Below, piece after piece: positions 27,339-34,939 of a stretch of DNA of 64,000 nucleotides (positions are counted from its first letter, which is position 1; each line of letters starts with the position of its first letter). A program made the translations under genes and the position numbers. A model generated the notes under the pieces. That model was not told the origin of the DNA. It ran no database searches and worked only from the letters and a program-made list of their open reading frames with translations. Source of the DNA: Streptomyces sp. RerS4 (GTDB lineage: Bacteria > Actinomycetota > Actinomycetes > Streptomycetales > Streptomycetaceae); assembly GCF_023515955.1 (NCBI RefSeq), contig NZ_CP097322.1, positions 4,512,501 to 4,576,500 on the forward strand. Direction: 5' to 3'.

Positions 27339-28435
27339 GGTGTGTCCCCCTGCCCCTTGGCGCGGGCCGCCAGCGCCGACAGGACCTTGACGGTCGGTGC
27401 GCCCACCTGCCGGATCCCGGTCAGCCCCGGGTTGAGGTAGCCGGCGAACGGGGCGGTGGCGGCGGTGAACTCGGCGACCCCCTCCTGCGGGCGGAACCCG
27501 TACCGCAGCGCCAACTCGCGCAGCTTCGGGTCCTCGGCGAGCAGGGTGCCCAGCTCCCGCGCGTTCTCGGTGATCGGCACGAAGGTGTGCGGGGAGTTGA
27601 CCGTGGTGTCCGGGTAGAGCACCACCATGTCCCCGAGCTGCGCGGGCGTCTGCTTCTTCAGCAGGAGCGAGGCCACCTGGGACTCGTAGGCCAGGATCAG
27701 CGGCTCGCCGCTGCCGCTGATGAACGCACGGAACGGATCGTCCGTGCTCTGTGCCAGGGCCCCCTGGACGGAGATCAGCTTGCGCAGCAGGGGCGCCGTG
27801 CGGGCGATCCCGGCGTCGTCGGAGACGACGGTGTTGTTGTTGGCGACGTTCGAGGTCGTGGCGACGAACAGCGCGCCCGAGTTGGACGTCGCCGGGTCGG
27901 TGGTCTTCACGAACACCGTCCCGGTCAACTCGCCGTAGGGCGCGGAGCCCGGCAGTTGCTGCCAGGTCCGGTCCTCGCCGGCCGCCTTCAGATAGGGGCC
28001 CATCAGGAGCGTGCCGGAGTTCGTGCCGGTCATCTTGACCAGCCCGTTGTCGGCGAGCACCTTGGCCGCGTTGGCGCGGGCGATCACCACGAGCGGGGAG
28101 AAGAAGGGCTTGGTGGTCTGCGCGCCCTTCACCCCGGCCGCGGCCTCGATCTCCTGCGCGGGCTCGCTGCTGCTCGGGAAGGCGAAGTCGTACTCCTTCA
28201 GGGGGAGTTGGTCCATCGCCCAGGAGCCGGAACTCTCCGGCTTCACGGTGTAGCCCTTGTCCTTCAGGGCCTTGACGACATCGGGGTCGCGGAAGAAGTC
28301 CGCCTTCTCCGAACCGATGACGCCGCGCACGGTCTTCGTTGCCGTGCCCTCCGACGTGTCGCCCCCCAGGACGATGGCGCCGATCACGCCGCCGATGAGG
28401 AGGACCGCCAGAGCGATTCCAAGGATGCGTCTCAC
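27335..28435 (-). CDS. Extracytoplasmic substrate-binding-like protein, first gene of TelA operon
   Basis: 366 residues from GTG 28435 (VRRILGIALAVLLIGGVIGA); an ATG at 28465 is an alternative start. One N-terminal membrane anchor or uncleaved signal lies at about 5-25, followed by a type II periplasmic-binding fold (YDFAFPSSSEPAQEIEAAAG, TNSGTLLMGPYLKAAGEDRT, LILAYESQVASLL). No ABC permease or ATPase is nearby, so it is probably a sensor or anchor rather than a transporter subunit. It leads the four-gene run and overlaps the telA-like gene by 4 bp. Confidence 0.8.
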   Translation of the reverse strand: MRRILGIALAVLLIGGVIGAIVLGGDTSEGTATKTVRGVIGSEKADFFRDPDVVKALKDKGYTVKPESSGSWAMDQLPLKEYDFAFPSSSEPAQEIEAAAGVKGAQTTKPFFSPLVVIARANAAKVLADNGLVKMTGTNSGTLLMGPYLKAAGEDRTWQQLPGSAPYGELTGTVFVKTTDPATSNSGALFVATTSNVANNNTVVSDDAGIARTAPLLRKLISVQGALAQSTDDPFRAFISGSGEPLILAYESQVASLLLKKQTPAQLGDMVVLYPDTTVNSPHTFVPITENARELGTLLAEDPKLRELALRYGFRPQEGVAEFTAATAPFAGYLNPGLTGIRQVGAPTVKVLSALAARAKGQGDTP

Positions 28436-28573
28436 AGGGTGCAGCGTGCTCGCGGAAACCCACATTCCGCGCGGGGTTGAATGAACACGAAGTGTCCAGG
28501 CGGTCCCACTTCGAAATGCTGTATGAACCCGCGGGTGCTGGTGGGCGGGGCGGGGTGCCGGGAGGATCGGCAC

Positions 28574-29014
28574 ATGGGCGTGAGCGCGCGGAAGTGGCAG
28601 GGCTGGCTGGTCGGCCTGATGGTGCTGGCCGGACTCATGGTGTTCGCCCCGCTGGGACTCTACGTATGGGCCGGCGGCGGTGGCGAGGCGGCGGCCCCGC
28701 AGCCACCCCCGCCCGAGGTGCGGGTCACGGCGTGCCGGATCGACCCGGTCAGCCGGCGGGTCCTGGCGACGGTCGAGGCGCGCGGGCAGGGGTCCTACGT
28801 GGTCACCGTGGAGTTCCGCGACGAGGAACGCCCCGGCCCGGGAGCCCGCGCCGCCCAGGCCCTGGTCCGCGTCCCCGGCCTCACGCCGGGCATCGCGGAG
28901 CGTGCCGAGGCCGTCGGCCCGGTCTGGCCGCCGAACACGACGCCGTGGTGCGGGGTCGCGGACGTCGGCGCTCAGGCGACGCCGAGCCCCACGGGGCCGT
29001 CGTCGTCGGGCTGA
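28574..29014 (+). CDS. Small membrane-anchored secreted protein
   Basis: 146 residues, family not recognised. The ATG at 28574 has CGGGAGGAT 7 bases upstream; an earlier ATG (28481) lacks a ribosome site. One transmembrane helix (about 11-32, WLVGLMVLAGLMVFAPLGLY) leads to a Pro-rich linker and a small extracellular domain with two Cys (VTACRID and TPWCGVAD) that could pair. It is divergent from the TelA operon (109-138 bp apart), so it may share regulation. Confidence 0.65.
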   Translation: MGVSARKWQGWLVGLMVLAGLMVFAPLGLYVWAGGGGEAAAPQPPPPEVRVTACRIDPVSRRVLATVEARGQGSYVVTVEFRDEERPGPGARAAQALVRVPGLTPGIAERAEAVGPVWPPNTTPWCGVADVGAQATPSPTGPSSSG

Positions 29015-29065
29015 ACGGGGATATGGCACCCGGTCCGGAGCCTCCGCGGCCCCGGACCGGGGCCG

Positions 29066-29460
29066 TCAGAGGGCGCCGGCCAGGTCGACGGAGTCGAGGG
29101 CGGCGGCGTGGGCGTCCATCCGCTCGGCGGCGAGGATCGCCGCGGCGGTGTCGGCGCGGGACGCGGCGACGAGCAGCGCGCGGGCGGCGAGGTCGTGGGC
29201 GCGCCGGTGCAGCGCGGGCCCGTCACCCCCGCCGGCCGGGGCTGCGCGACCCGGGCGGGCCGGGCGCCGCGCAGCCGCTCGACCTGGCCGGCGATGCGCG
29301 CGGCGTCCTCGGCGAGCCCGAGCTCGTCGGTGACGGCGAGGAGCGCCGCGAGGTGCCCGGCGAGCTGGATGTCGAGGGCTTCGGTGCGGCTGCGGTGCGG
29401 GTAGTCGGCCTTGCCGTCCACGCCGTGGACGACCGACTTGGAGCGGATCGGCTCGTACAT
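29066..29460 (-). pseudogene. Conserved hypothetical protein, apparent one-base frameshift at about 29225
   Basis: The ATG at 29460 follows an AGGAGG site. The N-terminal frame reads MYEPIRSKSVVHGVDGKADY, then helical sequence to VERLRGARPARVAQ. From about 29225 sensible sequence continues in the next frame (DGPALHRRAHDLAARALLVA, then LDSVDLAGAL) to a stop at 29066. The original frame instead runs into Pro/Ser/Thr-rich nonsense. Adding one G in the G-run (minus strand; C5 at 29223-29227) restores one 131-residue helical protein. Likely a homopolymer error or a fresh mutation. Function unknown. Confidence 0.65.
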
Positions 29461-29461
29461 G

Positions 29462-29473
29462 AGGAGGCCTCCT
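29462..29473 (-). promoter_or_regulatory. Ribosome binding site inside a perfect palindrome
   Basis: AGGAGGCCTCCT is a 12-bp perfect palindrome whose AGGAGG is the Shine-Dalgarno sequence for the gene starting at 29460. In mRNA the site could pair with a second copy (dimer), though a 12-base palindrome without a loop cannot fold tightly on itself. Confidence 0.45.
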
Positions 29474-29545
29474 GCGTGGTCAGGAGACCATCCTACATTG
29501 GATCGGTTCTAAAGTTGAGCTGAATCCGGAGGTCGCTCTTCTGTT

Positions 29546-30757
29546 CTACGGCTGCCCGTAGCCGTCGAGGAAGGTGCCGATCCGGGTGACCGCGTCCGCG
29601 AGGTCCTTCGTGTTCGGGAGCGTCACGATCCGGAAGTGGTCCGGCTCGGGCCAGTTGAAGCCCGTCCCGTGGACCACCATGATCTTTTCGGCCCGCAGCA
29701 GGTCGAGCACCATCTGTCGGTCGTCCTTGATCTTGTAGACGGCCGGATCCAGGCGCGGGAAGAGGTACAGCGCGCCCTTCGGCTTCACGCAGCTGATGCC
29801 CGGGATCTGCGTCAGCAGGTCGTAGGCGGTGTCGCGCTGCTCCAGCAGTCGCCCGCCGGGCAGGACCAGGTCGTTGATCGACTGCCGGCCGCCGAGGGCG
29901 GTGGCGACGGCGTGCTGCGAGGGCATGTTCGCGCACAGACGCATGTTCGCGAGGATGGTGAGGCCCTCGATGTACGAGGAGGCGTGCTTCTTGGGGCCGC
30001 AGACCGCCATCCAGCCGGCCCGGTAGCCGGCGACGCGGTAGTTCTTGGACAGCCCGTTGAAGGTGAGCGTCAGCAGGTCCGGCGCGATGGCGGCCGTGTT
30101 GGTGTGCGTGGCGCCGTCGAAGAGGATCCGGTCGTAGATCTCGTCCGAGCAGACCACCAGGTTGTGACGGCGCGCGATGTCCGTGAGGCCGCGCAGCATC
30201 TCGTCGTCGTAGACGGCGCCGGTCGGGTTGTTCGGGTTGATGATCACGATCGCGCGGGTGCGGTCGGTGATCTTGCGCTCGACGTCGGCGAGGTCCGGCA
30301 TCCAGTCGGACTGCTCGTCGCAGCGGTAGTGCACGGCCGTGCCGCCGGCGAGCGAGACGGAGGCGGTCCACAGCGGGTAGTCCGGGGCGGGGACGAGGAC
30401 CTCGTCGCCGTCGTCGAGCAGCGCCTGCATCGACATCTGGATCAGCTCGGAGACGCCGTTGCCGAGGTAGATGTCCTCGACGTCCAGGTCGATGCCCTTG
30501 GTCTGGTAGTGCTGCATGACCGCGCGGCGCGCGGAGAGCAGCCCCTTCGCGTCCCCGTAGCCGTGGGCGGTGCCCAGGTTGCGGAGCATGTCCTCAAGGA
30601 TCTCCGGCGGGCACTCGAAGCCGAAGGCCGCGGGGTTGCCGGTGTTGAGCTTGAGGATGCGATGACCTGCCGCTTCGAGCCGCATCGCCTCTTCGAGGAC
30701 GGGTCCGCGGATCTCGTAGCAGACATTGGCGAGTTTCGTTGACTGGATCACCTGCAT
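29546..30757 (-). CDS. alaT: PLP-dependent aminotransferase, AlaT-like
   Basis: 403 residues, class I/II aminotransferase (fold type I). Seen: LNTGNPAAFGFECPPEIL, NGVSELIQMSMQALLD, PNNPTGAVYDDEML, the PLP lysine K238 in GLSKNYRVAGYRAGW, and the substrate arginine in DHFRIVTLPN. Overall sequence resembles AlaA/AlaT-type alanine transaminases (alanine + 2-oxoglutarate to pyruvate + glutamate). Substrate assignment is by family resemblance. Monocistronic; the ATG at 30757 begins MQVIQSTKLANVCYEIRGPV, the normal family N-terminus. Confidence 0.9.
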   Translation of the reverse strand: MQVIQSTKLANVCYEIRGPVLEEAMRLEAAGHRILKLNTGNPAAFGFECPPEILEDMLRNLGTAHGYGDAKGLLSARRAVMQHYQTKGIDLDVEDIYLGNGVSELIQMSMQALLDDGDEVLVPAPDYPLWTASVSLAGGTAVHYRCDEQSDWMPDLADVERKITDRTRAIVIINPNNPTGAVYDDEMLRGLTDIARRHNLVVCSDEIYDRILFDGATHTNTAAIAPDLLTLTFNGLSKNYRVAGYRAGWMAVCGPKKHASSYIEGLTILANMRLCANMPSQHAVATALGGRQSINDLVLPGGRLLEQRDTAYDLLTQIPGISCVKPKGALYLFPRLDPAVYKIKDDRQMVLDLLRAEKIMVVHGTGFNWPEPDHFRIVTLPNTKDLADAVTRIGTFLDGYGQP

Positions 30758-30819
30758 GACGGGAGCTTACGGGCACCCGCCCGCCGCGCGCTCCGCCTTT
30801 CCGACGGGAGTCGAGGGTG

Positions 30820-30875
30820 CGAAATGTCCTGTTTCGGGGGATGGGAGGGTGCGGCTTTTGTTTCCCCTTGGAAAC
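30820..30875. promoter_or_regulatory. Two short dyads between aminotransferase and macro-domain gene
   Basis: CGAAA(30820-30824)/TTTCG(30832-30836) and GTTTCC(30860-30865)/GGAAAC(30870-30875) are consecutive dyads in an A/T-richer patch of the 278-bp gap. They could be operator or hairpin elements; nothing ties them to a regulator. Confidence 0.3.
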
Positions 30876-30907
30876 GGAGCCGAGGCCTCGGTCCCGACCT
30901 GCGGATC

Positions 30908-30980
30908 GGGTGGGGGCGGGGGCGGGGCGGGGGTGGGGGTGTTGTGCTTGTCACGGTGGGGGGTGGGGGGCGGTACCGCC
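30908..30980 (+). promoter_or_regulatory. G-quadruplex-prone tract and palindrome upstream of the macro-domain gene
   Basis: Six G runs of 3-5 bases separated by single bases span 30908-30939, and more G runs lie at 30957-30970. GGCGGTACCGCC (30969-30980) is a perfect palindrome. GGGGGTGTTG (30935-30944) can also pair with CAACACCCCC (30992-31001). The tract is 55-130 bp before the macro-domain start. Confidence 0.55.
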
Positions 30981-31035
30981 GTGGTGCCGGTCAACACCCC
31001 CGCCCCCTGTCACCCCCCCCGCGTACCCTCCCCCC

Positions 31036-31515
31036 ATGACGACGCCGCTCAAGATCATCGCCGGGGATGCCACCAGCCCACAGGCCAAGGGGCCGAAGGT
31101 CGTCGCGCACGTGTGCAACGACCTCGGGGGGTGGGGCAAGGGCTTCGTGCTCGCCCTTTCGCGGCGGTGGCCCGAGCCCGAGGCGGCGTACCGGGCCTGG
31201 CACCGGGGGCGCAGCGGTAACGACTTCGGGCTCGGCGCCGTGCAAGTGGTGCGGGTGAAGCCCGACGTGTGGGTGGCCAACATGGTCGGCCAGCGCGGCA
31301 TGCGCACCGGCAGTGGCGGCCCGCCCATCCGCTACGAGGCCGTCGAGCGGTGTCTGAACCTCCTGGCCGACCACGCGCTTCGGCTGGACGCGAGCGTGCA
31401 CATGCCCCGCATCGGATGCGGCCTCGCCGGCGGTACGTGGACCCGGATCGAGCCCCTGATCACCACCGCCCTCTGCGCGCGGGACATCGACGTCACGGTC
31501 TACGACCGCTCCTGA
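31036..31515 (+). CDS. Macro domain protein (ADP-ribose hydrolase-like)
   Basis: 159 residues, a single macro domain. IIAGDATSPQAKGPKVVAHV carries the ADP-ribose-binding GDAT, CNDLGGWGKGFVLALSRRWP holds the catalytic-loop glycines, and MPRIGCGLAGGTW matches the diphosphate-binding loop. The order resembles TARG1/ALC1-like macrodomains that remove ADP-ribose from acidic residues or process ADP-ribose metabolites. Start: ATG 31036, since upstream codons are a G/C-run region. Convergent with the TetR gene, overlapping 16 bp. Confidence 0.85.
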   Translation: MTTPLKIIAGDATSPQAKGPKVVAHVCNDLGGWGKGFVLALSRRWPEPEAAYRAWHRGRSGNDFGLGAVQVVRVKPDVWVANMVGQRGMRTGSGGPPIRYEAVERCLNLLADHALRLDASVHMPRIGCGLAGGTWTRIEPLITTALCARDIDVTVYDRS

Positions 31516-32213
31516 CGCGCGGCCGACGACCACCCCCGACACCTCAGTCGTTCGAAGCCCTCCAACAGCAGGTCCAGGGCGAATTCGAACTCGAACTGGT
31601 CGTCACAGCCGCCGCCCACCACCGATGCGACGTCGTGGGCCGCGCCCGCCATTTCCGCCAGGTGCGGGTAGCGGGCGGCGAGTCGGGGGTCCGGTGGGGC
31701 GGTGTCCGAGCCGGAGGTGTCGAAGAGTTCCTGGCTGTAGCCGAGCAGGCGGCTGCCCAGCGCGTGCATCGCGTGATGGGTCAGGTCGGCGGAGAAGCCG
31801 CCGGCCCGGAACGTGGCGATCGTCGCGTCCAGGTATTCCAGCAGGGCCGGGGTCGGACCGGTGCGTGATTCGATCACCCGGGCCGCCCAGCGGTGGCGCA
31901 GGAGCGCCCGGCGGGCCGAGAGGATCCGGTGGCGTACGGCCGCCTGCCAGTCGCCCCCGTCGCCGCCCTCGCCGTCCTGCCCGCCCACCGGCAGGTCGAT
32001 CCCGCCGACGACCACGTCGACCATGCCGTCGAGCAGTTGCTCCTTGTTCGCGACGTGCTTGTAGAGCGCCATCGGGACCACGCCCAGCTCCTGGGCGAGC
32101 CTGCGCATGCTGAGCGACTCGATGCCCTCCGCGTCGGCGAGCACCACGGCCGCCCGCAGCACCCTGTCCCGGTTCAGGGGGGCCCGGCGCGCCGTTTCTT
32201 CCGTCCCGGTCAT
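31500..32213 (-). CDS. TetR family repressor (TetR/TetR_C-like)
   Basis: 237 residues from ATG 32213 with GAGGAG 9 bases upstream. The N-terminal HTH is VVLADAEGIESLSMRRLAQE then VPMALYKHVANKEQLLDGMV, and the ligand domain has HRWAARVIESRTGPTP, as in the TetR_C (tetracycline repressor C-terminal) group. It is divergently arranged with the DUF4386 gene. Two copies of a 15-bp palindrome lie between them, so it most likely represses both its own gene and that membrane protein. The inducer is unknown. Confidence 0.9.
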   Translation of the reverse strand: MTGTEETARRAPLNRDRVLRAAVVLADAEGIESLSMRRLAQELGVVPMALYKHVANKEQLLDGMVDVVVGGIDLPVGGQDGEGGDGGDWQAAVRHRILSARRALLRHRWAARVIESRTGPTPALLEYLDATIATFRAGGFSADLTHHAMHALGSRLLGYSQELFDTSGSDTAPPDPRLAARYPHLAEMAGAAHDVASVVGGGCDDQFEFEFALDLLLEGFERLRCRGWSSAARQERS

Positions 32214-32234
32214 CCACACTCCTCGACTCGTCGG

Positions 32235-32287
32235 TTGACGAGTGTACGCCGTACACCTAGATTGCGTGCCAGGTGTACGGCGTACAC
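32235..32287 (+). promoter_or_regulatory. Promoter with two TetR operators for the DUF4386 gene
   Basis: A -35 TTGACG (32235-32240) and -10 TAGATT (32258-32263) are separated by 17 bp. The palindrome GTGTACGCCGTACAC (32242-32256) fills the spacer, and a second, GTGTACGGCGTACAC (32273-32287), starts just after the expected transcription start. Centres are 31 bp apart, about three helix turns. Binding there would block the promoter, probably including the divergent one. Confidence 0.8.
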
Positions 32288-32325
32288 CCGCTCCCCGCCA
32301 AACTGTCGAGAGGACCGACGACGAC

Positions 32326-32982
32326 ATGACCCCAGACCGAAGGACCGCGCTGGTCGCGGGCGTGCTGTTCCTGCTGACCGAGGTCGCCGCCATCGCGGGG
32401 CTCGCCCTCTACCGCCCGCTCCTCGACGGCGCCCCCGGCGCCGGTACCCGGGCGCTGGTCGGGGTGGTGTGCGAGCTGGTGCTCGTCTGCGCCGTCGTCG
32501 GCACCGGGGCGGCGCTGTTCCCCGTCGTCAGGCGGTGGGGCGAGGGCCCGGCCATCGGCTACCTCTGCGCCCGCGCCCTGGAGGCGGCCGTCATCCTCGT
32601 CGGCGTCATAGCCGTGCTGTCCCTGGTGACGGTCCGGCGGGACGCTCCCGCCGCCGGAGGCGAAGCGGTCGACGTCGCCCTGGTCGCGGTGCACGACTGG
32701 ACCTTCCTGCTCGGCCCCAACGTCGCCCTCGGCCTGAACACGGCCCTGCTGGCCTACCTGATGTACCGCTCGCGCCTCGTGCCCCGCGTCATCGCCGTGC
32801 TCGGGCTGGTCGGGGGGCCGCTGATCTGCGCCTCGGCGGTCGCCGTGATGTTCGGCCTCTACGATCAGCTCTCCCCGGCGGGCACGCTCGCCGCCCTCCC
32901 GGTGTTCGCCTGGGAGCTGGCGTTGGCGATCCGGCTCCTCGTCAAAGGGTGGGATGCACCGGGGCACCCTCAGGGTCGATGA
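32326..32982 (+). CDS. DUF4386 family integral membrane protein
   Basis: 218 residues, about six transmembrane helices. MTPDRRTALVAGVLFLLTEV at the N-terminus, VHDWTFLLGPNVALGLNTAL, and LYRSRLVPR-type loop MYRSRLVPRVIAVLGLVGGP are the DUF4386 pattern. Function unknown; paired with a TetR repressor, it behaves like an inducible membrane factor. Its 3' end overlaps the convergent nitroreductase-like gene by 41 bp. Confidence 0.85.
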   Translation: MTPDRRTALVAGVLFLLTEVAAIAGLALYRPLLDGAPGAGTRALVGVVCELVLVCAVVGTGAALFPVVRRWGEGPAIGYLCARALEAAVILVGVIAVLSLVTVRRDAPAAGGEAVDVALVAVHDWTFLLGPNVALGLNTALLAYLMYRSRLVPRVIAVLGLVGGPLICASAVAVMFGLYDQLSPAGTLAALPVFAWELALAIRLLVKGWDAPGHPQGR

Positions 32983-33421
32983 TCACCAGCGGGAGTTCCC
33001 GGGGCCACGCCAGGTCCTGGTAGTCCTCGTACAGCGGCCACAGTGCGGTCATCGCCTCCCAGTACGTCTCCCGCTCCGCCCGGTCCGCCGTGCGCGCCCG
33101 GCCTCGCAGGACGCTCGACCCCACCTGGAGCCGCACCTCCGGGTGGGCGGTGAGGTTGCGGTACCAGGCGGGCGGGCGGGGGCCGCCCGAGCCGGCCGCG
33201 ACGACCAGGTGGCGGCCCGCGTCCCGCGCGTAGATCAGCGGCGTGCGGACGGTGCGGCCGGTGGCGCGGTCTACGGTGGTCAACAGCAGCGTCGGAACGC
33301 CGTGCCACAGGTGGCCGTCGGCGCCGCCGCTGGCGACGTACGTGCGCACGTGGTCGAGCCGGGGGCCGGGGTGCGGGTCGGTGGGGTGCTCCCAGTCGAC
33401 GGTGACGGCGACGCTGTTCAT
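32942..33421 (-). CDS. F420/FMN-dependent nitroreductase-like protein (Ddn family)
   Basis: 159 residues, split beta-barrel fold. TLLLTTVDRATGRTVRTPLI, YARDAGRHLVVAAGSGGPRP and PAWYRNLTAHPEVRLQVGSS form the standard deazaflavin-dependent nitroreductase pattern. The group reduces quinones or nitro compounds using F420H2. Cofactor choice is from the family. ATG 33421 has GGAGGT 5 bases upstream. Convergent overlap with the DUF4386 gene; divergent from the LysR gene, 103 bp apart. Confidence 0.85.
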   Translation of the reverse strand: MNSVAVTVDWEHPTDPHPGPRLDHVRTYVASGGADGHLWHGVPTLLLTTVDRATGRTVRTPLIYARDAGRHLVVAAGSGGPRPPAWYRNLTAHPEVRLQVGSSVLRGRARTADRAERETYWEAMTALWPLYEDYQDLAWPRELPLVIIDPEGAPVHPTL

Positions 33422-33524
33422 GTGACCTCCGTTGCGCGGCCCCCTTCCGGCTAACGAGCCTTCATCGATTCTGGATGCGCCCGACCCGTAGCGCACCCCC
33501 ACAGGTCTGGACCAAGCTCGGAGC

Positions 33525-34454
33525 ATGGATCTGGAGTTGAGGCACCTCAGGATCGTCAGGGCCGTCGCCGACGCCGGCAGCCTGACCCGCGCCGCCACCG
33601 CGCTCGGGCTCGCGCAGCCCGCGCTGAGCACGCAGCTCAAACGCATCGAGCGGGCCCTGGGCGGCACCCTCTTCGAGCGCGGCCGGGACGGCGTACGGGC
33701 CACCGCGCTCGGGGAACTCGTTTTGGAGCGGGCCCGCGTGGTGCTGCCGGCGCTCTGCGAGCTCCAGGACGAGGCCCTGCGCTTCGCCCGTCAGGGCGCC
33801 GACGCCTACCGGCTCGGTGCCACGCACGGCCCGCTGCTCGGCGGGCTCGTGGACCGGCTCGCCCGGCAGGAGCCCGGGGTGCCGGTGACGACGTACACCT
33901 CCTGGTCGGAGCGCGAGATCGCGGGCGGGGTGGCCGCCGGTCGGCTGGACTTCGCGCTGGTCGGGGTGTGCGGGGAGAGCGCCCCGCCGGAGCCGGGACG
34001 GCTGGCCTGGATGGAGGTGGCCCGGGACCCGGTGCACGTGATGCTGGCCGAGGACCACCCCTTGGCCCCCCGCGCCCGGATCGAGCTGGCGGAGCTGGCC
34101 GCCGAGGCCTGGACCGACGTACCGGGCGACGGGTGCTTCGGCGACTGCTTCGCCGCCGCGTGCGTGCGCTCCGGCTTCACCCCGGCCTGCGTGTACGAGA
34201 CCGACACCGCCTCCTGCGTCCACCTCGTCCAGGTGGGCCGGGCCGTCGGACTGTGCCGCGCCACCTTCCCCGTCACCCCCGGGCTCGTGACCCGGCCGCT
34301 CGTCGGGAGCCCGCTCGTGTGGCGGCACCTGCTGGGCTGGCACCCGGCCGCGCGCGCGGCGGGGCGGGCGGCCGGGGTCCTGGAACACGCCCGGTCCGCG
34401 CACGCGCAGGCGCTGGCCGGATCGGCCGCCGCGATGGCGCCCGCCCCGTACTGA
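33525..34454 (+). CDS. LysR family transcriptional regulator
   Basis: 309 residues. The winged HTH at 1-65 is typical (LRHLRIVRAVADAGSLTRAA, then GLAQPALSTQLKRIERALGG). The effector domain includes YRLGATHGPLLGGLVDRLA and HVMLAEDHPLAPRARIELAE. Several cysteines cluster at GDGCFGDCFAAACVRSGF, which might sense thiols or oxidants; this is speculation. The divergent Ddn-like reductase is the natural target. The 3' end has 9-bp repeats that include the stop codon. Confidence 0.9.
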   Translation: MDLELRHLRIVRAVADAGSLTRAATALGLAQPALSTQLKRIERALGGTLFERGRDGVRATALGELVLERARVVLPALCELQDEALRFARQGADAYRLGATHGPLLGGLVDRLARQEPGVPVTTYTSWSEREIAGGVAAGRLDFALVGVCGESAPPEPGRLAWMEVARDPVHVMLAEDHPLAPRARIELAELAAEAWTDVPGDGCFGDCFAAACVRSGFTPACVYETDTASCVHLVQVGRAVGLCRATFPVTPGLVTRPLVGSPLVWRHLLGWHPAARAAGRAAGVLEHARSAHAQALAGSAAAMAPAPY

Positions 34455-34486
34455 CCGTACTGACCGGCCTGACCGTCCTGACCGGC
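34451..34486 (+). repeat. 9-bp tandem repeat, four units, at the LysR stop codon
   Basis: CTGACCGTA, CTGACCGGC, CTGACCGTC and CTGACCGGC follow one another. Each holds a TGA in the same register, giving stops at 9-base steps. Confidence 0.7.
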
Positions 34487-34489
34487 AGG

Positions 34490-34520
34490 CCACGGCCCGG
34501 GGTGCGACCCCGGGCCGTGG
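34490..34520. terminator. Perfect 14-bp hairpin after LysR gene
   Basis: CCACGGCCCGGGGT (34490-34503) pairs fully with ACCCCGGGCCGTGG (34507-34520) around a GCG loop. It lies between the convergent LysR and 63-residue genes and can serve both. Confidence 0.8.
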
Positions 34521-34547
34521 AACCTCAGCAGCGTCATCGGTCGACCG

Positions 34548-34739
34548 CTACGGCAGGAAGCGCTCGATGACCTGCGGACCCTCCTTCTCGATCAGCCGGC
34601 GTGCCTTCTCGACCCGCTCCGGAGTCGGGTCGTGCCCGGTCGCCATCACCAGGTCCTCGGGGTCGTACAGTCGCTCCGGCTCCCCGCCCGTGAAGAGCCG
34701 GTCCGACCGGGTGGGCTGCTGGTCCGATTCACTGTCCAT
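34548..34739 (-). CDS. Small acidic hypothetical protein
   Basis: 63 residues, family not recognised. Sequence begins MDSESDQQPTRSDRLFTGGE and has a helical C-terminal half, PERVEKARRLIEKEGPQVIE. No signal or membrane segment. A GGAGG-type ribosome site lies upstream of ATG 34739 (minus strand GGAGGTACGCG). Coding-like codon bias and a terminator at its end support it as a real gene. Confidence 0.65.
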   Translation of the reverse strand: MDSESDQQPTRSDRLFTGGEPERLYDPEDLVMATGHDPTPERVEKARRLIEKEGPQVIERFLP

Positions 34740-34939
34740 CGCGTACCTCCTCCGGTGCCCCCCAGGCCCCCATCCTGCGACTCCGTCCCCAAGAACGCAC
34801 GTCGGGGACGGGCCCCCTCCCCGGGCGAGCCGGCCATAACACCGGGGGAGGGGTCAACCGGCAGCTCCCGCACGGGTGTTCGCGTTCCTACGGTTCCGGT
34901 ATCCCCACGCACCACCGAAGAACCGAAAAGGAGCCCCCC

